This document shows positions 7,979 to 17,347 of a stretch of 64,000 nt of DNA, piece by piece. The DNA lies in NCBI GenBank assembly GCA_965602035.1, contig OZ271919.1, forward strand, positions 1,178,001-1,242,000, read 5' to 3'. The first letter of the stretch is position 1, and each line of letters begins with the position of its first letter. The notes under the pieces are model-generated. The model was not told the DNA's origin, did no database searches, and was given only the letters and a program-made list of their open reading frames with translations. The DNA comes from Natronospirillum sp965602035 (GTDB lineage Bacteria; Pseudomonadota; Gammaproteobacteria; Pseudomonadales; Natronospirillaceae). Made by a program: the position numbers and the translations under genes.

Positions 7979-8731
7979 ATGCATCCAACGTTGACACTCG
8001 CTTCCCGGGCCGCACAGGCGGCGGCTGAAAAGCTGGTTTTTACCCGTGAAAACTGGGGCCGACTGCTCGAAGAGAGCGGCTTTGACACGACGCTGGATCA
8101 AATGCTCCAGGGCGCGGCCAAGCGTGTTATCAGCACGCTCCGCAATGCCTACCCCGACCAGACCGTCTATTTTCACCACCAGGGCGAAGCCACCGGGGAC
8201 CGGGATGAAACGCACTGGCAGGCAGATGTGTTGCTCGGCCGGGACAACTTCGGCCGCGGTCTGACCGATGTCGGTGTGCTGGTCGGACAGTTCCAGCACG
8301 GCAGACTGGAACACCTGGTGCTGGTGTTTCCGTTTATTGGCCAGGAGGCTCAGGCGTCGCGAGGACGCGGCATGACGCTCAATGGACGGCGCGTGCGTTG
8401 CACCGGCTCGGACCGCTTGGCCGGTATCATGCTTGGCCACACGGGGCGGCTCAATGCGGCCGACCAACTGGTCAGCCTGGGCGCGGAGCCAAGGGTTACC
8501 GGCTGCGCCATGCTGGACCTCGTGCGGGCCGCCGCCGGTCAGCTCGATGTGGCCATGCAACATGACCTGTCCGAGCTGGAAGTGACGGCAGCACAGCTAC
8601 TGGCTACCGAAGGCGGAGCCATGACCGGGGAGCTTACGGGAGCGCCACTGCAGCGCCGGAGCTCAGAGGTAGTGCTGGCCAACCCTCGCCTGTTCCGGCA
8701 GATCCTCGGCAACCTTCAACGAACACACTGA
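7979..8731 (+). CDS. suhB: SuhB-like protein, inositol monophosphatase family with a degenerate active site
   Basis: The 250-residue protein begins MHPTL like SuhB, and family landmarks are present: SRGRGMTLNGRRVR, TGCAMLDLVRAAAGQLD and ATEGG. The metal site is broken. The DPLDGTTN motif reads DVLLGRDN (residues 83-90), so the second aspartate is leucine. The EESGE motif reads HHQGE (66-70), and the WDFAAG motif reads LEVTAAQ (200-206). Phosphatase activity therefore looks lost. E. coli SuhB also works with NusA in rRNA antitermination without needing catalysis, which is the likely retained role (inference). It is divergent from trmJ, the usual neighbour. Confidence 0.85.
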   Translation: MHPTLTLASRAAQAAAEKLVFTRENWGRLLEESGFDTTLDQMLQGAAKRVISTLRNAYPDQTVYFHHQGEATGDRDETHWQADVLLGRDNFGRGLTDVGVLVGQFQHGRLEHLVLVFPFIGQEAQASRGRGMTLNGRRVRCTGSDRLAGIMLGHTGRLNAADQLVSLGAEPRVTGCAMLDLVRAAAGQLDVAMQHDLSELEVTAAQLLATEGGAMTGELTGAPLQRRSSEVVLANPRLFRQILGNLQRTH

Positions 8732-8779
8732 TGCTTTGATACGCTTCCTGCTATGGAACTGAATAAGGCCTGACACACT

Positions 8780-9841
8780 ATGCACGCGCTGCAGATTGTC
8801 GCCGGTGACCGGGCTCTGGAACGAATCCGGCACCGTCATTTCCGGGTGGAAGATATCGCGGCCATGATGGGCGCATCCGGTGGGCCCAAGTGGTTCGTGC
8901 TTTCCCAGCTGGACCGCTATCTTGCTCAGCATGTCCTCCCCCACGCGCATCAGCCTGTGCACCTTGTCGGTTCGTCTATTGGCGCCTGGCGAATGGCCGC
9001 CCACGCGTCTCCGGACCCCGCCGCAACATTGCAGCGTCTGGAAACCGAGTACCTGAACCAGCGGTTCGGACCGAAAGCAACCTCAGCCGAGATCACCGCC
9101 CAGTGCCAGCAGATGTTGCGGCACGTATTTCCGGAACCACCCAGGTTGCCGGAAAACCGCCCGCTGCATATCGTCACGGCGCGCTGCAAGGGCGTCACAA
9201 CCGCAACCGGCACCTGGCGACAGGCCGCTGCCTTCGGGCTGGTGGCGACGAGCAACCTGTTGAGCAGCCGTCTGCTGAACCGCCATTTCGAACGACACCT
9301 GGTGGAGTCCCGGCCCGGCACCCTGCCGGTGCGGGATTACGGCTGGTTCCACACGACAACCAGCCAGCTCGACGGGAACAACTGGCAGGCCGCACTGATG
9401 GCAACCGCAGCGATACCACTGGTGCTGGACCCCGTGGCGTCAATTAACGGGTCTCAGCCGGGCTGCTACAGGGATGGTGGCATGGTGGACTATCACTTCA
9501 ACCTGCCGTTTGAAACGCCGGACGGGTTGATTCTCTACCCGCACTTCACACCTGACCTGAAGCCCGGCTGGTTTGACAAAGCACTCCGCTGGCGACATAT
9601 CGACCCTGATAACTACCAGGATATCGTCATGTTGCTGCCGACCAGCGAATTCATCGGGTCGTTGCCACATGGCAAAATCCCGGACCGGCGGGACTTCCGA
9701 AAGCTGTCCGATCACGATCGGGAACATTACTGGCGAAAGTCAGTTCAGGCGGGCGAACGGCTGGCCGATGAGTTCCATGACTGGATCAGTGGCGGCGGTC
9801 AGGTGTCTCAGGTCAGGTCCATCCGCCAGTTGATTGGCTGA
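8780..9841 (+). CDS. Patatin-like phospholipase family protein
   Basis: Predicted serine lipid acyl hydrolase of 353 residues with a Ser-Asp dyad. The glycine-rich oxyanion motif is GASGGPKW (about 31-38), the nucleophile elbow is GSSIG (about 64-68, serine 66), and the dyad aspartate sits in DGGMVDYH (about 232). The gene follows suhB by 48 nt on the same strand and could share its transcript. No signal peptide is seen, so it is probably cytosolic or membrane-associated. The substrate is unknown. Confidence 0.83.
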   Translation: MHALQIVAGDRALERIRHRHFRVEDIAAMMGASGGPKWFVLSQLDRYLAQHVLPHAHQPVHLVGSSIGAWRMAAHASPDPAATLQRLETEYLNQRFGPKATSAEITAQCQQMLRHVFPEPPRLPENRPLHIVTARCKGVTTATGTWRQAAAFGLVATSNLLSSRLLNRHFERHLVESRPGTLPVRDYGWFHTTTSQLDGNNWQAALMATAAIPLVLDPVASINGSQPGCYRDGGMVDYHFNLPFETPDGLILYPHFTPDLKPGWFDKALRWRHIDPDNYQDIVMLLPTSEFIGSLPHGKIPDRRDFRKLSDHDREHYWRKSVQAGERLADEFHDWISGGGQVSQVRSIRQLIG

Positions 9842-9842
9842 C

Positions 9843-9900
9843 GAATCGCGACCTCTGGTCGCTCCTGCAGATTCGTGTAGGAGCTGCAGAAGGCTACGAT
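9843..9900. repeat. REP-like GTAGGAGC palindromic element
   Basis: GCGACCTCTGGTCGCTCCTGC and GTAGGAGCTGC lie head to head between the patatin gene and secF. The same two motifs recur at 31308-31490, 37751-37800 and 40340-40436. It resembles the REP sequences of Pseudomonas-type genomes. Confidence 0.7.
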
Positions 9901-10853
9901 TAACTGTCTTCGCGCTTGAGCCAGTCGGGAATTTCTTCCAGTTCACCTTCATCCGGATCGGGCTTCTCCGGACGGGCCAGATCCTGCTTGTTCAGATGCA
10001 ACTGCGCCAGCACATTCGATGTCACGTAAATCGACGAATAGGTACCCACCACGACACCGATCAACAGGGCCAGGGCAAACATCCGGATCATTTCGCCGCC
10101 GAGCACCAGCAGGCAGATCAGAACGATCGCCGTGGTGAACGACGTCACGAGCGTACGGCCGAGCATCTGGGTGAGTGACAGATCAATGATATAATTGGTG
10201 TCATCCCGCCTGACCGTTCGGAAGTTCTCCCGTATCCGGTCAGACACCACGATCGAGTCGTTCAGTGAATAACCGATGGTTGCCAGCAGCGCCGCCAGCA
10301 CGGTGAGGTCGAAGTCGAGCTGGAAAAGCGAGAAGATGCCCACCACAATCAGTACGTCGTGCACCAGTGCCGCTACCGCACCGAGCGCAAATTTGAGCTG
10401 AAAGCGCATGGCGATGTACACCGTGATAGCCAGCATGGCCAGTATCATGCCGATACCGCCCCGGTCACGCAGTTCCTCGCCCACCTGCGGACCCACAAAT
10501 TCGCTGCGGCGCAGGGAAACACCGACACCGGACTCCGACGCCAGCGTACTGACAATATTGTCACCCAACTGCGGGTTATTCGATTGCGGCAGCCGGATCA
10601 CGACTTCCTGCTCACTGCCGAAATACTGAACCCGGGCATCGTCGAAACCCGCACCTGCCAGACGCGAGCGCACTTCCTGCAACTCTGCGGGCTGGTCAAA
10701 GCCGACTTCCACCAGGGTGCCACCGGTAAAATCGAGCCCGAGGTTGAGCCCCTGTACTGCCAGTGAACCTATGCCGATCAGGATAAGCACGGTGGACACC
10801 AGCGCGGTCAGACGCCGCTTCGCCATGAAGGCTATGGTTTTCACTTCTGCCAT
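9900..10853 (-). CDS. secF: Protein translocase subunit SecF
   Basis: Inner-membrane partner of SecD that uses the proton gradient to help complete export through SecYEG. The ATG at 10853 has GGGGAG seven nt upstream and overlaps the secD end by 13 nt, which implies translational coupling; the GTG at 10859 is less likely. The 317-residue protein has TM1 (about 14-34), the LDFTGGTLVEVGF motif after it, a periplasmic domain, and five TM segments (about 125-290). The signature YSLNDSIVVSDRIREN lies in the membrane part. The C-terminal tail is acidic and cytosolic. Confidence 0.95.
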   Translation of the reverse strand: MAEVKTIAFMAKRRLTALVSTVLILIGIGSLAVQGLNLGLDFTGGTLVEVGFDQPAELQEVRSRLAGAGFDDARVQYFGSEQEVVIRLPQSNNPQLGDNIVSTLASESGVGVSLRRSEFVGPQVGEELRDRGGIGMILAMLAITVYIAMRFQLKFALGAVAALVHDVLIVVGIFSLFQLDFDLTVLAALLATIGYSLNDSIVVSDRIRENFRTVRRDDTNYIIDLSLTQMLGRTLVTSFTTAIVLICLLVLGGEMIRMFALALLIGVVVGTYSSIYVTSNVLAQLHLNKQDLARPEKPDPDEGELEEIPDWLKREDS

Positions 10854-12715
10854 GTCCACACTCCCCAGATTGGCAATGTCTTGAGATTCCGCCCGCCATA
10901 AACCAGGTTAACCAGTGCCCGGGTACCCAGAATCGCCGTGAACATCGATGTGATAATGCCGACACTGAGCGTCACCGCGAAGCCCTTGACCGCCCCCGTG
11001 CCGACAGCAAAGAGAATCACCGCCACAATCAGCGTGGTGATGTTGGCGTCAAAAATGGTAACGAAAGCGCGATCAAAGCCCGAACTGATTGCATTCTGTG
11101 GTGGTGTCCCGAGCTCCAGTTCCTCACGTATTCGCGAAAATATGAGCACATTGGCGTCCACCGCCATACCGACGGTAAGCACGATCCCGGCGATACCTGG
11201 CAGCGTCAACGTGGCGCCCAGGGTGGACATGATGGCCACGATCAGCAACAGATTGACGGCCAGGGCAATATTCGCGAACAGACCGAACATGCGGTACCAG
11301 ACCACCATGAAAGCCATCACCGCAAGAAAACCGGCGATCACAGAGGTGACACCCATCCGGATATTGTCGGCGCCGAGGCTCGGCCCAATCGTGCGCTCTT
11401 CCACGAAATACATGGGCGCTGCCAGTGCACCCGCCCGCAGCAACAGGGCCAGTTCCGAGGCTTCCGCCGCCGACCCGAGCCCGGTAATGCGGAACGATGG
11501 CCCGAACGCCCCCTGGATGGTGGCGAGGCTGATAATGCCTCGCTCCACTTGGTTCTCGTATTCGGCAACCCGCTCACCGTCGACGATTCGGTAATTGGTG
11601 ACCGTGTTGTATTCGATGAACAGCACACCCATTCCGCGCCCGATATTCTGGCGGGTGGTCTGCATCATTCTTGAGCCGCCGGCGCTGTTCAGATCAACAG
11701 ACACCTGAGGCCGGTTGTTCTCATCGAACTCGAAATTGGCCCCTACAACATTTTCGCCCGTAGCGATGACTTCTGTCAGCAGATCGGCCTGCCGGTTACT
11801 GTTACGGAACTCAAAGGTTGCACGTTCTGACGGCGGCGTATCCGGCATCGCCTCGAGACGGAATTCGAGTTCCGCCGCGCGGCCGATGATCCGCTTCGCG
11901 GCAGCGGTATCCTGGATGCCCGGCAACTCGACCACAATTCGGTCATCGCCCTGGCGCTGAACGAGCGGCTCTGCCACACCCAGTTCATTTACACGATTGT
12001 TCAATGTCGTCAGGTTCTGCTGCAGAGCATTGTCCTGAAGCTCCTGCAGTCGGGCTTCAGACACCACCAGTTGCAATTGCAGCAGCTCACCGTCTTCCGT
12101 GGTTGAGCGATCAAACTCCGGGAAATTCTGCCGCAGGTAGCTGTTCGCCTCGTCCCGCGAGATTTCATCGCGGAAACTGGCGACCAGCACCCGCTCATCG
12201 GTCTGTTCAACGCGGGCAAACCGGATGTCTTCATTCCGGAAACTGCGCCGGAGATTGACCACGTAGTCGTTCATGCGGTCCGCGAGGTACTCCTCCATAT
12301 CCACTTCCATCAGAAAGTGAACACCACCACTCAGGTCCAGCCCCAGCGTCATGGGCCGCGCCCCGATCGACTGAAGCCAGCCCGGCGTCGTCTCAGCCCG
12401 GTTGAGCGCCACCACGAAATCATCGCCGAGCGTCTGCTGCACCAGATCCCGCGCCACCAGTTGATCGGCCGGGTTTTCAAGTCGGATCAGAGTACTGCCG
12501 TTCATTGACTCGGTGCGTTTGACGGCCACATTCTGCTCGGCCAGCGCAGTCAGCGCTTCTTCTTCCACCTCGGTCGATATACTGCCGGTCGCAGAGGCAG
12601 GGGTGATCTGCACCGCATAATCCGCGGTGAACAGGTTGGGCAAGCTGTACACCAGCCCCAGTGCCAACACAACGGCCACCAGGGCGTACTTCCAGACCGG
12701 GAAACGGTTCAGCAT
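10841..12715 (-). CDS. secD: Protein translocase subunit SecD
   Basis: Large subunit of the SecDF export motor. The 624-residue protein has TM1 near the N-terminus (WKYALVAVVLALGLVYSLP), the LGLDLSGGVHFLMEVD motif, and a long periplasmic P1 domain. After it come P4 and a five-TM membrane domain with GMAVDANVLIFSRIREEL. The length matches E. coli SecD (615). It follows yajC after a 163-nt spacer that can form two hairpins and overlaps secF at its end, the conserved tgt-yajC-secD-secF order. Confidence 0.96.
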   Translation of the reverse strand: MLNRFPVWKYALVAVVLALGLVYSLPNLFTADYAVQITPASATGSISTEVEEEALTALAEQNVAVKRTESMNGSTLIRLENPADQLVARDLVQQTLGDDFVVALNRAETTPGWLQSIGARPMTLGLDLSGGVHFLMEVDMEEYLADRMNDYVVNLRRSFRNEDIRFARVEQTDERVLVASFRDEISRDEANSYLRQNFPEFDRSTTEDGELLQLQLVVSEARLQELQDNALQQNLTTLNNRVNELGVAEPLVQRQGDDRIVVELPGIQDTAAAKRIIGRAAELEFRLEAMPDTPPSERATFEFRNSNRQADLLTEVIATGENVVGANFEFDENNRPQVSVDLNSAGGSRMMQTTRQNIGRGMGVLFIEYNTVTNYRIVDGERVAEYENQVERGIISLATIQGAFGPSFRITGLGSAAEASELALLLRAGALAAPMYFVEERTIGPSLGADNIRMGVTSVIAGFLAVMAFMVVWYRMFGLFANIALAVNLLLIVAIMSTLGATLTLPGIAGIVLTVGMAVDANVLIFSRIREELELGTPPQNAISSGFDRAFVTIFDANITTLIVAVILFAVGTGAVKGFAVTLSVGIITSMFTAILGTRALVNLVYGGRNLKTLPIWGVWTWQK

Positions 12716-12739
12716 GGAATCGCTCCAAATTATGAACAG

Positions 12740-12867
12740 GCCCCGTCCATTGCAGTGGCCGGGGCAGTAGGATGCAGCGGAAGGGGTTACCGCAGAGACC
12801 GCCTTGGCAAGTCCCGGAAACGGCTATGGCCCGGTTCTGGTTGTGAGCAACGCAGGAGCCGGGCCAT
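12740..12867 (-). other. Two hairpins in the yajC-secD spacer
   Basis: ATGGCCCGG (12826-12834) pairs with CCGGGCCAT (12859-12867), and GCCCC (12740-12744) pairs with GGGGC (12761-12765) with inner CCA/TGG pairing. Neither has a U-tract on the minus strand, so neither is a simple terminator. They could tune secDF expression in the operon mRNA, or be RNA processing sites. Confidence 0.4.
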
Positions 12868-12878
12868 CAATTTCCCGG

Positions 12879-13229
12879 TCAGAGCTGCTTGAGTGTGCCC
12901 TTCACCAGGGTCGCGGCTACGGATGACTTCTGAACTTTCAGCTCAACACCTTCAGCGGCTTCGAGCACGATGAAATCGTCCGTAACCTTGCTGATCTTGC
13001 CGGCAACGCCGCCCACTGTCACGACTTCATCGCCTTTGCTGAGGCTCTCCATCAGGCGCTTGTGTTCCTTCTGCTTCTTGGCCTGGGGGCGCCACAGCAT
13101 GAAATAGAAGATCAGAATGAACAGGCCCAGCATAATGAAGGAAGGAATAGGGCTCGGGCCGCCGGCCGCTGCCATGGCGGTTGCCGGTGTCAGAAGACCT
13201 GCGACGAGCAGGATCATCAAAGCTTTCAT
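12879..13229 (-). CDS. yajC: YajC, Sec translocon accessory membrane protein
   Basis: Small inner-membrane protein that associates with SecDF-SecYEG. The ATG at 13229 gives 116 residues. A first hydrophobic segment (MILLVAGLLTPATAMAAAG) is followed by a TM helix (about 28-46, FIMLGLFILIFYFMLWRPQ) and the soluble domain with KGDEVVTVGGVAGKI. The frame is open further upstream, but that part overlaps the end of tgt and does not fit the family. It lies 61 nt behind tgt in the queA-tgt-yajC-secD-secF order. Confidence 0.94.
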   Translation of the reverse strand: MKALMILLVAGLLTPATAMAAAGGPSPIPSFIMLGLFILIFYFMLWRPQAKKQKEHKRLMESLSKGDEVVTVGGVAGKISKVTDDFIVLEAAEGVELKVQKSSVAATLVKGTLKQL

Positions 13230-13290
13230 GCAGTACGTTCTCCCAGTTGAGTGTCCGCTCGCCATCGGGCGATGCGGGTTATTGTTGCCG

Positions 13291-14424
13291 TTAATGAGCG
13301 TGGGGGTTCTCAGCGCCTCGCTGCCGGTAGAACCGCTCAATAAAGTCGGACAAGCTACCTGATTCAATTGCCTGACGCAAACCGCTCATAAGGCGCTGAT
13401 AATACCGCAGATTATGCAGCGTGTTGAGCTGCGCACCCAGCATTTCACGACACCGGTCAAGGTGATGCAGGTATGCGCGTGAAAAATGGGTACAGGTATA
13501 GCAATCACACGATGGATCCAGCGGCCCGGTATCGTGTTTGTGTGCTGAATTCCGGATCCGGACCACACCGGTTTCCGTGAACAGGTGCCCGTTGCGGGCA
13601 TTTCGGGTCGGCATGACGCAATCGAACATATCGACGCCGCGCCTCACGCCTTCTACCAGATCTTCGGGCGTTCCCACCCCCATCAGATAACGGGGACGAT
13701 CCACAGGCAAAGCAGGCGCCGTATGAGCCAGAACGCGCATCATTTCTTCTTTTGGCTCGCCCACGGAGAGCCCGCCGATGGCGTACCCATCGAACCCGAT
13801 ATCCACCAGGCCGCGCAGTGATTCATCGCGCAATGTCGGATACATACCACCCTGGACAATGCCAAATAGCGCTGACGGGCTGTCGCCGTGCGCCGCTTTG
13901 CTGCGCTCCGCCCAGCGCAGTGACATGGCCATGGAATCCCGCGCCTGCTTTTCCGTTGCCGGAAACGGCGTGCATTCATCAAAAATCATGACGATGTCGG
14001 ATCCCAGATCCCGCTGTACCTGCATGGAAATTTCCGGCGTCAGTTCAACGCGGGCCCCGTCCACCGGCGACTGGAAGGTCACGCCCTTTTCGGTAATTTT
14101 TCGCATCGCACCCAGACTGAACACCTGGAAGCCACCGCTATCGGTCAGTATCGGGCCGGCCCATCCATTGAAGTCGTGCAAATCGCCATGGGCCTTGATG
14201 ATCTCGGTGCCGGGACGGAGCATGAGATGAAACGTGTTGCCCAGGATAATCTCTGCGCCGATCTCGTGAATATCACGCGGCAGCATACCTTTCACCGTGC
14301 CGTAAGTGCCCACCGGCATAAAGCAGGGTGTCTGTACCGACCCGCGCGGGAAGCTCAGCTCACCGCGTCGTGCCATGCCATCATGCGCAGTCTGGCGAAA
14401 TGTCATGAAACACTCTCGCGTCAT
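13291..14424 (-). CDS. tgt: tRNA-guanine transglycosylase
   Basis: Exchanges guanine-34 for preQ1 in tRNAs with GUN anticodons, in queuosine synthesis. The ATG at 14424 overlaps the queA stop (ATGA) and has GGGAG seven nt upstream; an alternative ATG is at 14406. The protein has ILTDSGGFQVFSL with the active-site aspartate, FGIVQGG, GGLSVGEPKEE and the nucleophile region FDCVMPTRNARNG. The zinc site is CDCYTCTHFSRAYLHH. At 371-377 residues it matches the E. coli enzyme (375). Confidence 0.97.
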   Translation of the reverse strand: MTRECFMTFRQTAHDGMARRGELSFPRGSVQTPCFMPVGTYGTVKGMLPRDIHEIGAEIILGNTFHLMLRPGTEIIKAHGDLHDFNGWAGPILTDSGGFQVFSLGAMRKITEKGVTFQSPVDGARVELTPEISMQVQRDLGSDIVMIFDECTPFPATEKQARDSMAMSLRWAERSKAAHGDSPSALFGIVQGGMYPTLRDESLRGLVDIGFDGYAIGGLSVGEPKEEMMRVLAHTAPALPVDRPRYLMGVGTPEDLVEGVRRGVDMFDCVMPTRNARNGHLFTETGVVRIRNSAHKHDTGPLDPSCDCYTCTHFSRAYLHHLDRCREMLGAQLNTLHNLRYYQRLMSGLRQAIESGSLSDFIERFYRQRGAENPHAH

Positions 14425-15491
14425 GAAGTGACTCCCTGCTCTGCGGCATTCGGGTTGTGCGTGATGAACATGGCATCGCCATAACTGAAAAAGCGATAGC
14501 GCTCGCGCACAGCGGCCTCGTAGGCGCCCAGCACATGGGTTCGCCCGGCAAAGGCGCTGACCAGCATAATAAGTGTGGATTGCGGCAGGTGAAAATTGGT
14601 AATCAGAGCATCGATCACCTGAAACTGATACCCCGGGTAGATAAAAATCTCGGATTCGCCCTGAAACGGGGCCAGTTTGCCACCGTGCGCCTGCGCCGCT
14701 GTTTCGAGGCTCCGCACCGTCGTTGTGCCGACGGCCACGACTCGTCCACCACGCGCCCGACATTGTTCAACAGCGGCAACGGTGTCTTCCCCCACTTCCA
14801 GATATTCCGCGTGCATGTGGTGATCTTCCACCCGATCGACCCGCACTGACTGGAACGTCCCGGCGCCCGCATGCAGCGTCACAAAGGTCTGCTCAACGCC
14901 ATTGTTCCGAAGGCGCTCAAGTAACGGTTCGTCGAAATGGAGGCCGGCGGTGGGAGCCGCCACTGCACCGTCTTTTGCCGCGTATACGGTCTGATATCGT
15001 GACTGATCGGTCGTTTCATCCGGTCGATCGATATAAGGCGGCAGCGGCATATGCCCGACCCGGTGCAGCAGGTCCATCCAGGTCGCCGGCGCTGTCAGCT
15101 CAAGACGGAACAGGTCACCCTGACGATCGAGAACCGTCGCCGGTACCAGATCGTCGCCCTCCCCCAACCGGACCACCTGCCCCGGCCTGGGCGAGCGACT
15201 CGATTTGAGGTGCACCAGTGCAAGGCGCTCGTCAACCAGCCGTTCGACCAGTAGCTCAAGCTGACCACCACTGTCTTTGCGACCGAACAGGCGTGCCGGG
15301 ATGACGCGTGTATTGTTCATTACCAGCAGGTCACCGGGACGTAACCATTGTTCGATATCCGGAAAATGCCCGTGCGTCAGCGCCCCTGTCGGGCCATCGA
15401 GGCCCAGCAATCGACTGCCGGTGCGCTGCTCCGCCGGGTAACGGGCAATAAGCTCGGAAGGAAGATCAAAATCAAAATCGGTGACGTGCAT
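14421..15491 (-). CDS. queA: QueA, S-adenosylmethionine:tRNA ribosyltransferase-isomerase
   Basis: Adds the epoxycyclopentanediol precursor to preQ1-34 in tRNA, the step after Tgt. The 356-residue protein has the family N-terminus (FDFDLPSELIARYPAEQR), MNNTRVIPARLFG, AAPTAGLHF and the C-terminal NFHLPQSTLIMLVSAFAG. Its stop overlaps the tgt start by four nt. The start at 15491 lies in the 5' flank of the divergent SulP gene, so both promoters share about 110 nt. Confidence 0.96.
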   Translation of the reverse strand: MHVTDFDFDLPSELIARYPAEQRTGSRLLGLDGPTGALTHGHFPDIEQWLRPGDLLVMNNTRVIPARLFGRKDSGGQLELLVERLVDERLALVHLKSSRSPRPGQVVRLGEGDDLVPATVLDRQGDLFRLELTAPATWMDLLHRVGHMPLPPYIDRPDETTDQSRYQTVYAAKDGAVAAPTAGLHFDEPLLERLRNNGVEQTFVTLHAGAGTFQSVRVDRVEDHHMHAEYLEVGEDTVAAVEQCRARGGRVVAVGTTTVRSLETAAQAHGGKLAPFQGESEIFIYPGYQFQVIDALITNFHLPQSTLIMLVSAFAGRTHVLGAYEAAVRERYRFFSYGDAMFITHNPNAAEQGVTS

Positions 15492-15603
15492 CGGAGCCTC
15501 ACTTTTCGGGAGGAGCCTAGTTTACGCATCGACCCCGGCCACGCAAGCTTCCGAAACAGCAATACAGCAGACGCCGAATGTGAGATTACGTACAATACCT
15601 GCC

Positions 15604-17223
15604 ATGACATTCAATTCCGGATTGCCTCTGATACCCCGGGGGCGCGACGTCTCTGCAGGGTTTCTCGTCGCCCTCGTGGGCATTCCTCAATGCCTCGCAT
15701 ACGCCATGCTTGCCGGGCTGCCCCCGATGTACGGACTGAGCACGGCCATTGTAGCCGGACTGGTGGCTGCGGTGCTTGGCCGCAGTGCCACTGTCAATGT
15801 GGGGCCAACGAACACAACCGGTCTCATCATTCTCGCGGCACTGCTACCCTATGCCGCCTCGCCGGAGGCGTTGTTGCCGGCGATGGCCGTGCTGACGATT
15901 CTGGCGGGGCTTTGGCGGCTGTTCATCGTGTTCGCCCGCGCCGAGCGCATTTTCAATTTCATTCCGGAAAGCGTACTGCTCGGTTTTGCCACCGGCGCAG
16001 CGGTCACCATCGCCTGGCTGCAGGTGGATGACCTGCTGGGGCAGCCGCTGTCGGGGGTCCGGACATCACTCGAGCAGGCGATCCGACTGGGTACTCAGCT
16101 AGACTGGGGCGCCATAAGCTGGATTGGCGCCGCACTGGCTTTCGGCACCGTTGCCGCGGTCCTGGTGGGCCGCCGGTTTCTGCCGAGCTGGCCCATTGCG
16201 CTTATCGTGCTGGTCGTCGCCACCGTAGCCAGCATGGCCATGCCGGATGCCTGGCAGGCCCGGTTTCTGATTCTCGGCGACAGTGCCAGTATCAGTAACG
16301 GGTGGCCGCAGGGCGCTCTGCCGGCTCTGAACCCATTGCTTTGGGTTGAACTGCTGTTTCCGGCCCTGGCCATTGCGCTGATCGGCTCGCTGGAGCTTAT
16401 TGTGACACTGCGCAACCACCGGGAGATGGCACTGCTGTCCACCGAGCTGCGAGCACAGGGGGCGGCCAACGTCGTTGCCGGGCTCGCCAGCGGCTTTCCC
16501 GCCTCCGCCAGCCTCACGCGGTCGGCATTGCTGAGGCTGGGTGGTGCCAGAACACGCTCAGCCAGTGTTATTGCCTCGTTGGTGCTGGTGCCGGTGCTCC
16601 TTTTCGGCGGTCTGTTCATGCAACAGATTCCTCTTGCTGTAATTGCCGGCCTGCTGCTCGCCACCGCATTTACCATGCTGGACCAGAACGGCATGCGCCA
16701 GCTCTGGCTCGGCAACCGCCAGACCCGGTCTCTTTTTCTTACAACGCTCATTGCTACGCTCTGCATGCCGTTCCACTGGGCCATTCTGGCCGGTACCGGC
16801 CTGAGCATCGTGGTTTTTCTCGCCCAGACGAGCAAGCCAACACTGCGTTGGTATAAAGTAGATACCAGCCTTCACCTGACACGGTCCTACCCACCGAACA
16901 ACGACCCGGAATCAACCTGGTACGTGCAGGTCAGTGGCAGTCTCTATTTTGCTGCAGCCAAGACACTGCCCACGCAATTACAGGAGGAGTTGCCGACCCA
17001 TTGCCGGCGTCTCTACATTGACCTGGCTGACGCCCATCAATTGAGAATGAGTGCTGCCACGGCGCTTCGTGAGATCGTCGATATCGCGTCAGAGAAAGGC
17101 GTCACAGTGGATATCGGCAACGCCGGCAAGGATTTCATGGCGTTGGCCGATCGCGCCGGGATTGATCTGCCGCTGCGGCGATGGCGGCTGTCGCGCCAGT
17201 TGCTGATCAGCAAGGACCAGTAA
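15604..17223 (+). CDS. SulP-family anion transporter with STAS domain
   Basis: Predicted inner-membrane anion carrier (sulfate, bicarbonate or a related anion) of 539 residues. The ATG at 15604 begins MTFNSGLPLIPRGRDVSAGF, typical of the family, followed by VALVGIPQCLAYAMLAGLPP. About 12 hydrophobic segments occupy residues 10-405, with NVVAGLASGFPASASLTRSA in the conserved region. The C-terminal STAS domain runs from about 430 to 525. Family members of this shape carry different anions, so the substrate is not fixed by the sequence. Confidence 0.87.
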   Translation: MTFNSGLPLIPRGRDVSAGFLVALVGIPQCLAYAMLAGLPPMYGLSTAIVAGLVAAVLGRSATVNVGPTNTTGLIILAALLPYAASPEALLPAMAVLTILAGLWRLFIVFARAERIFNFIPESVLLGFATGAAVTIAWLQVDDLLGQPLSGVRTSLEQAIRLGTQLDWGAISWIGAALAFGTVAAVLVGRRFLPSWPIALIVLVVATVASMAMPDAWQARFLILGDSASISNGWPQGALPALNPLLWVELLFPALAIALIGSLELIVTLRNHREMALLSTELRAQGAANVVAGLASGFPASASLTRSALLRLGGARTRSASVIASLVLVPVLLFGGLFMQQIPLAVIAGLLLATAFTMLDQNGMRQLWLGNRQTRSLFLTTLIATLCMPFHWAILAGTGLSIVVFLAQTSKPTLRWYKVDTSLHLTRSYPPNNDPESTWYVQVSGSLYFAAAKTLPTQLQEELPTHCRRLYIDLADAHQLRMSAATALREIVDIASEKGVTVDIGNAGKDFMALADRAGIDLPLRRWRLSRQLLISKDQ

Positions 17224-17347
17224 CGGTCAAACGATCGCGATCAGACTGGGGAATGGATCAAAGTCCTTGCATGCGTCGGTTCCCCGGCGGGGAAGATTGC
17301 ATTAGCATGGTCCTGTTCCAATTCACTGACGCTCAGGAGCAAATGTA

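Noticed and set aside
7787..8563. Upstream extension of the trmJ frame to about 505 residues
   Set aside because: The extra part is antisense to suhB, has no family match, and the GTG at 7786 with a strong ribosome site gives the exact family length.
14425..14763. Upstream extension of the tgt frame
   Set aside because: It overlaps queA in another frame; the ATGA junction and family length fix the start at 14424.
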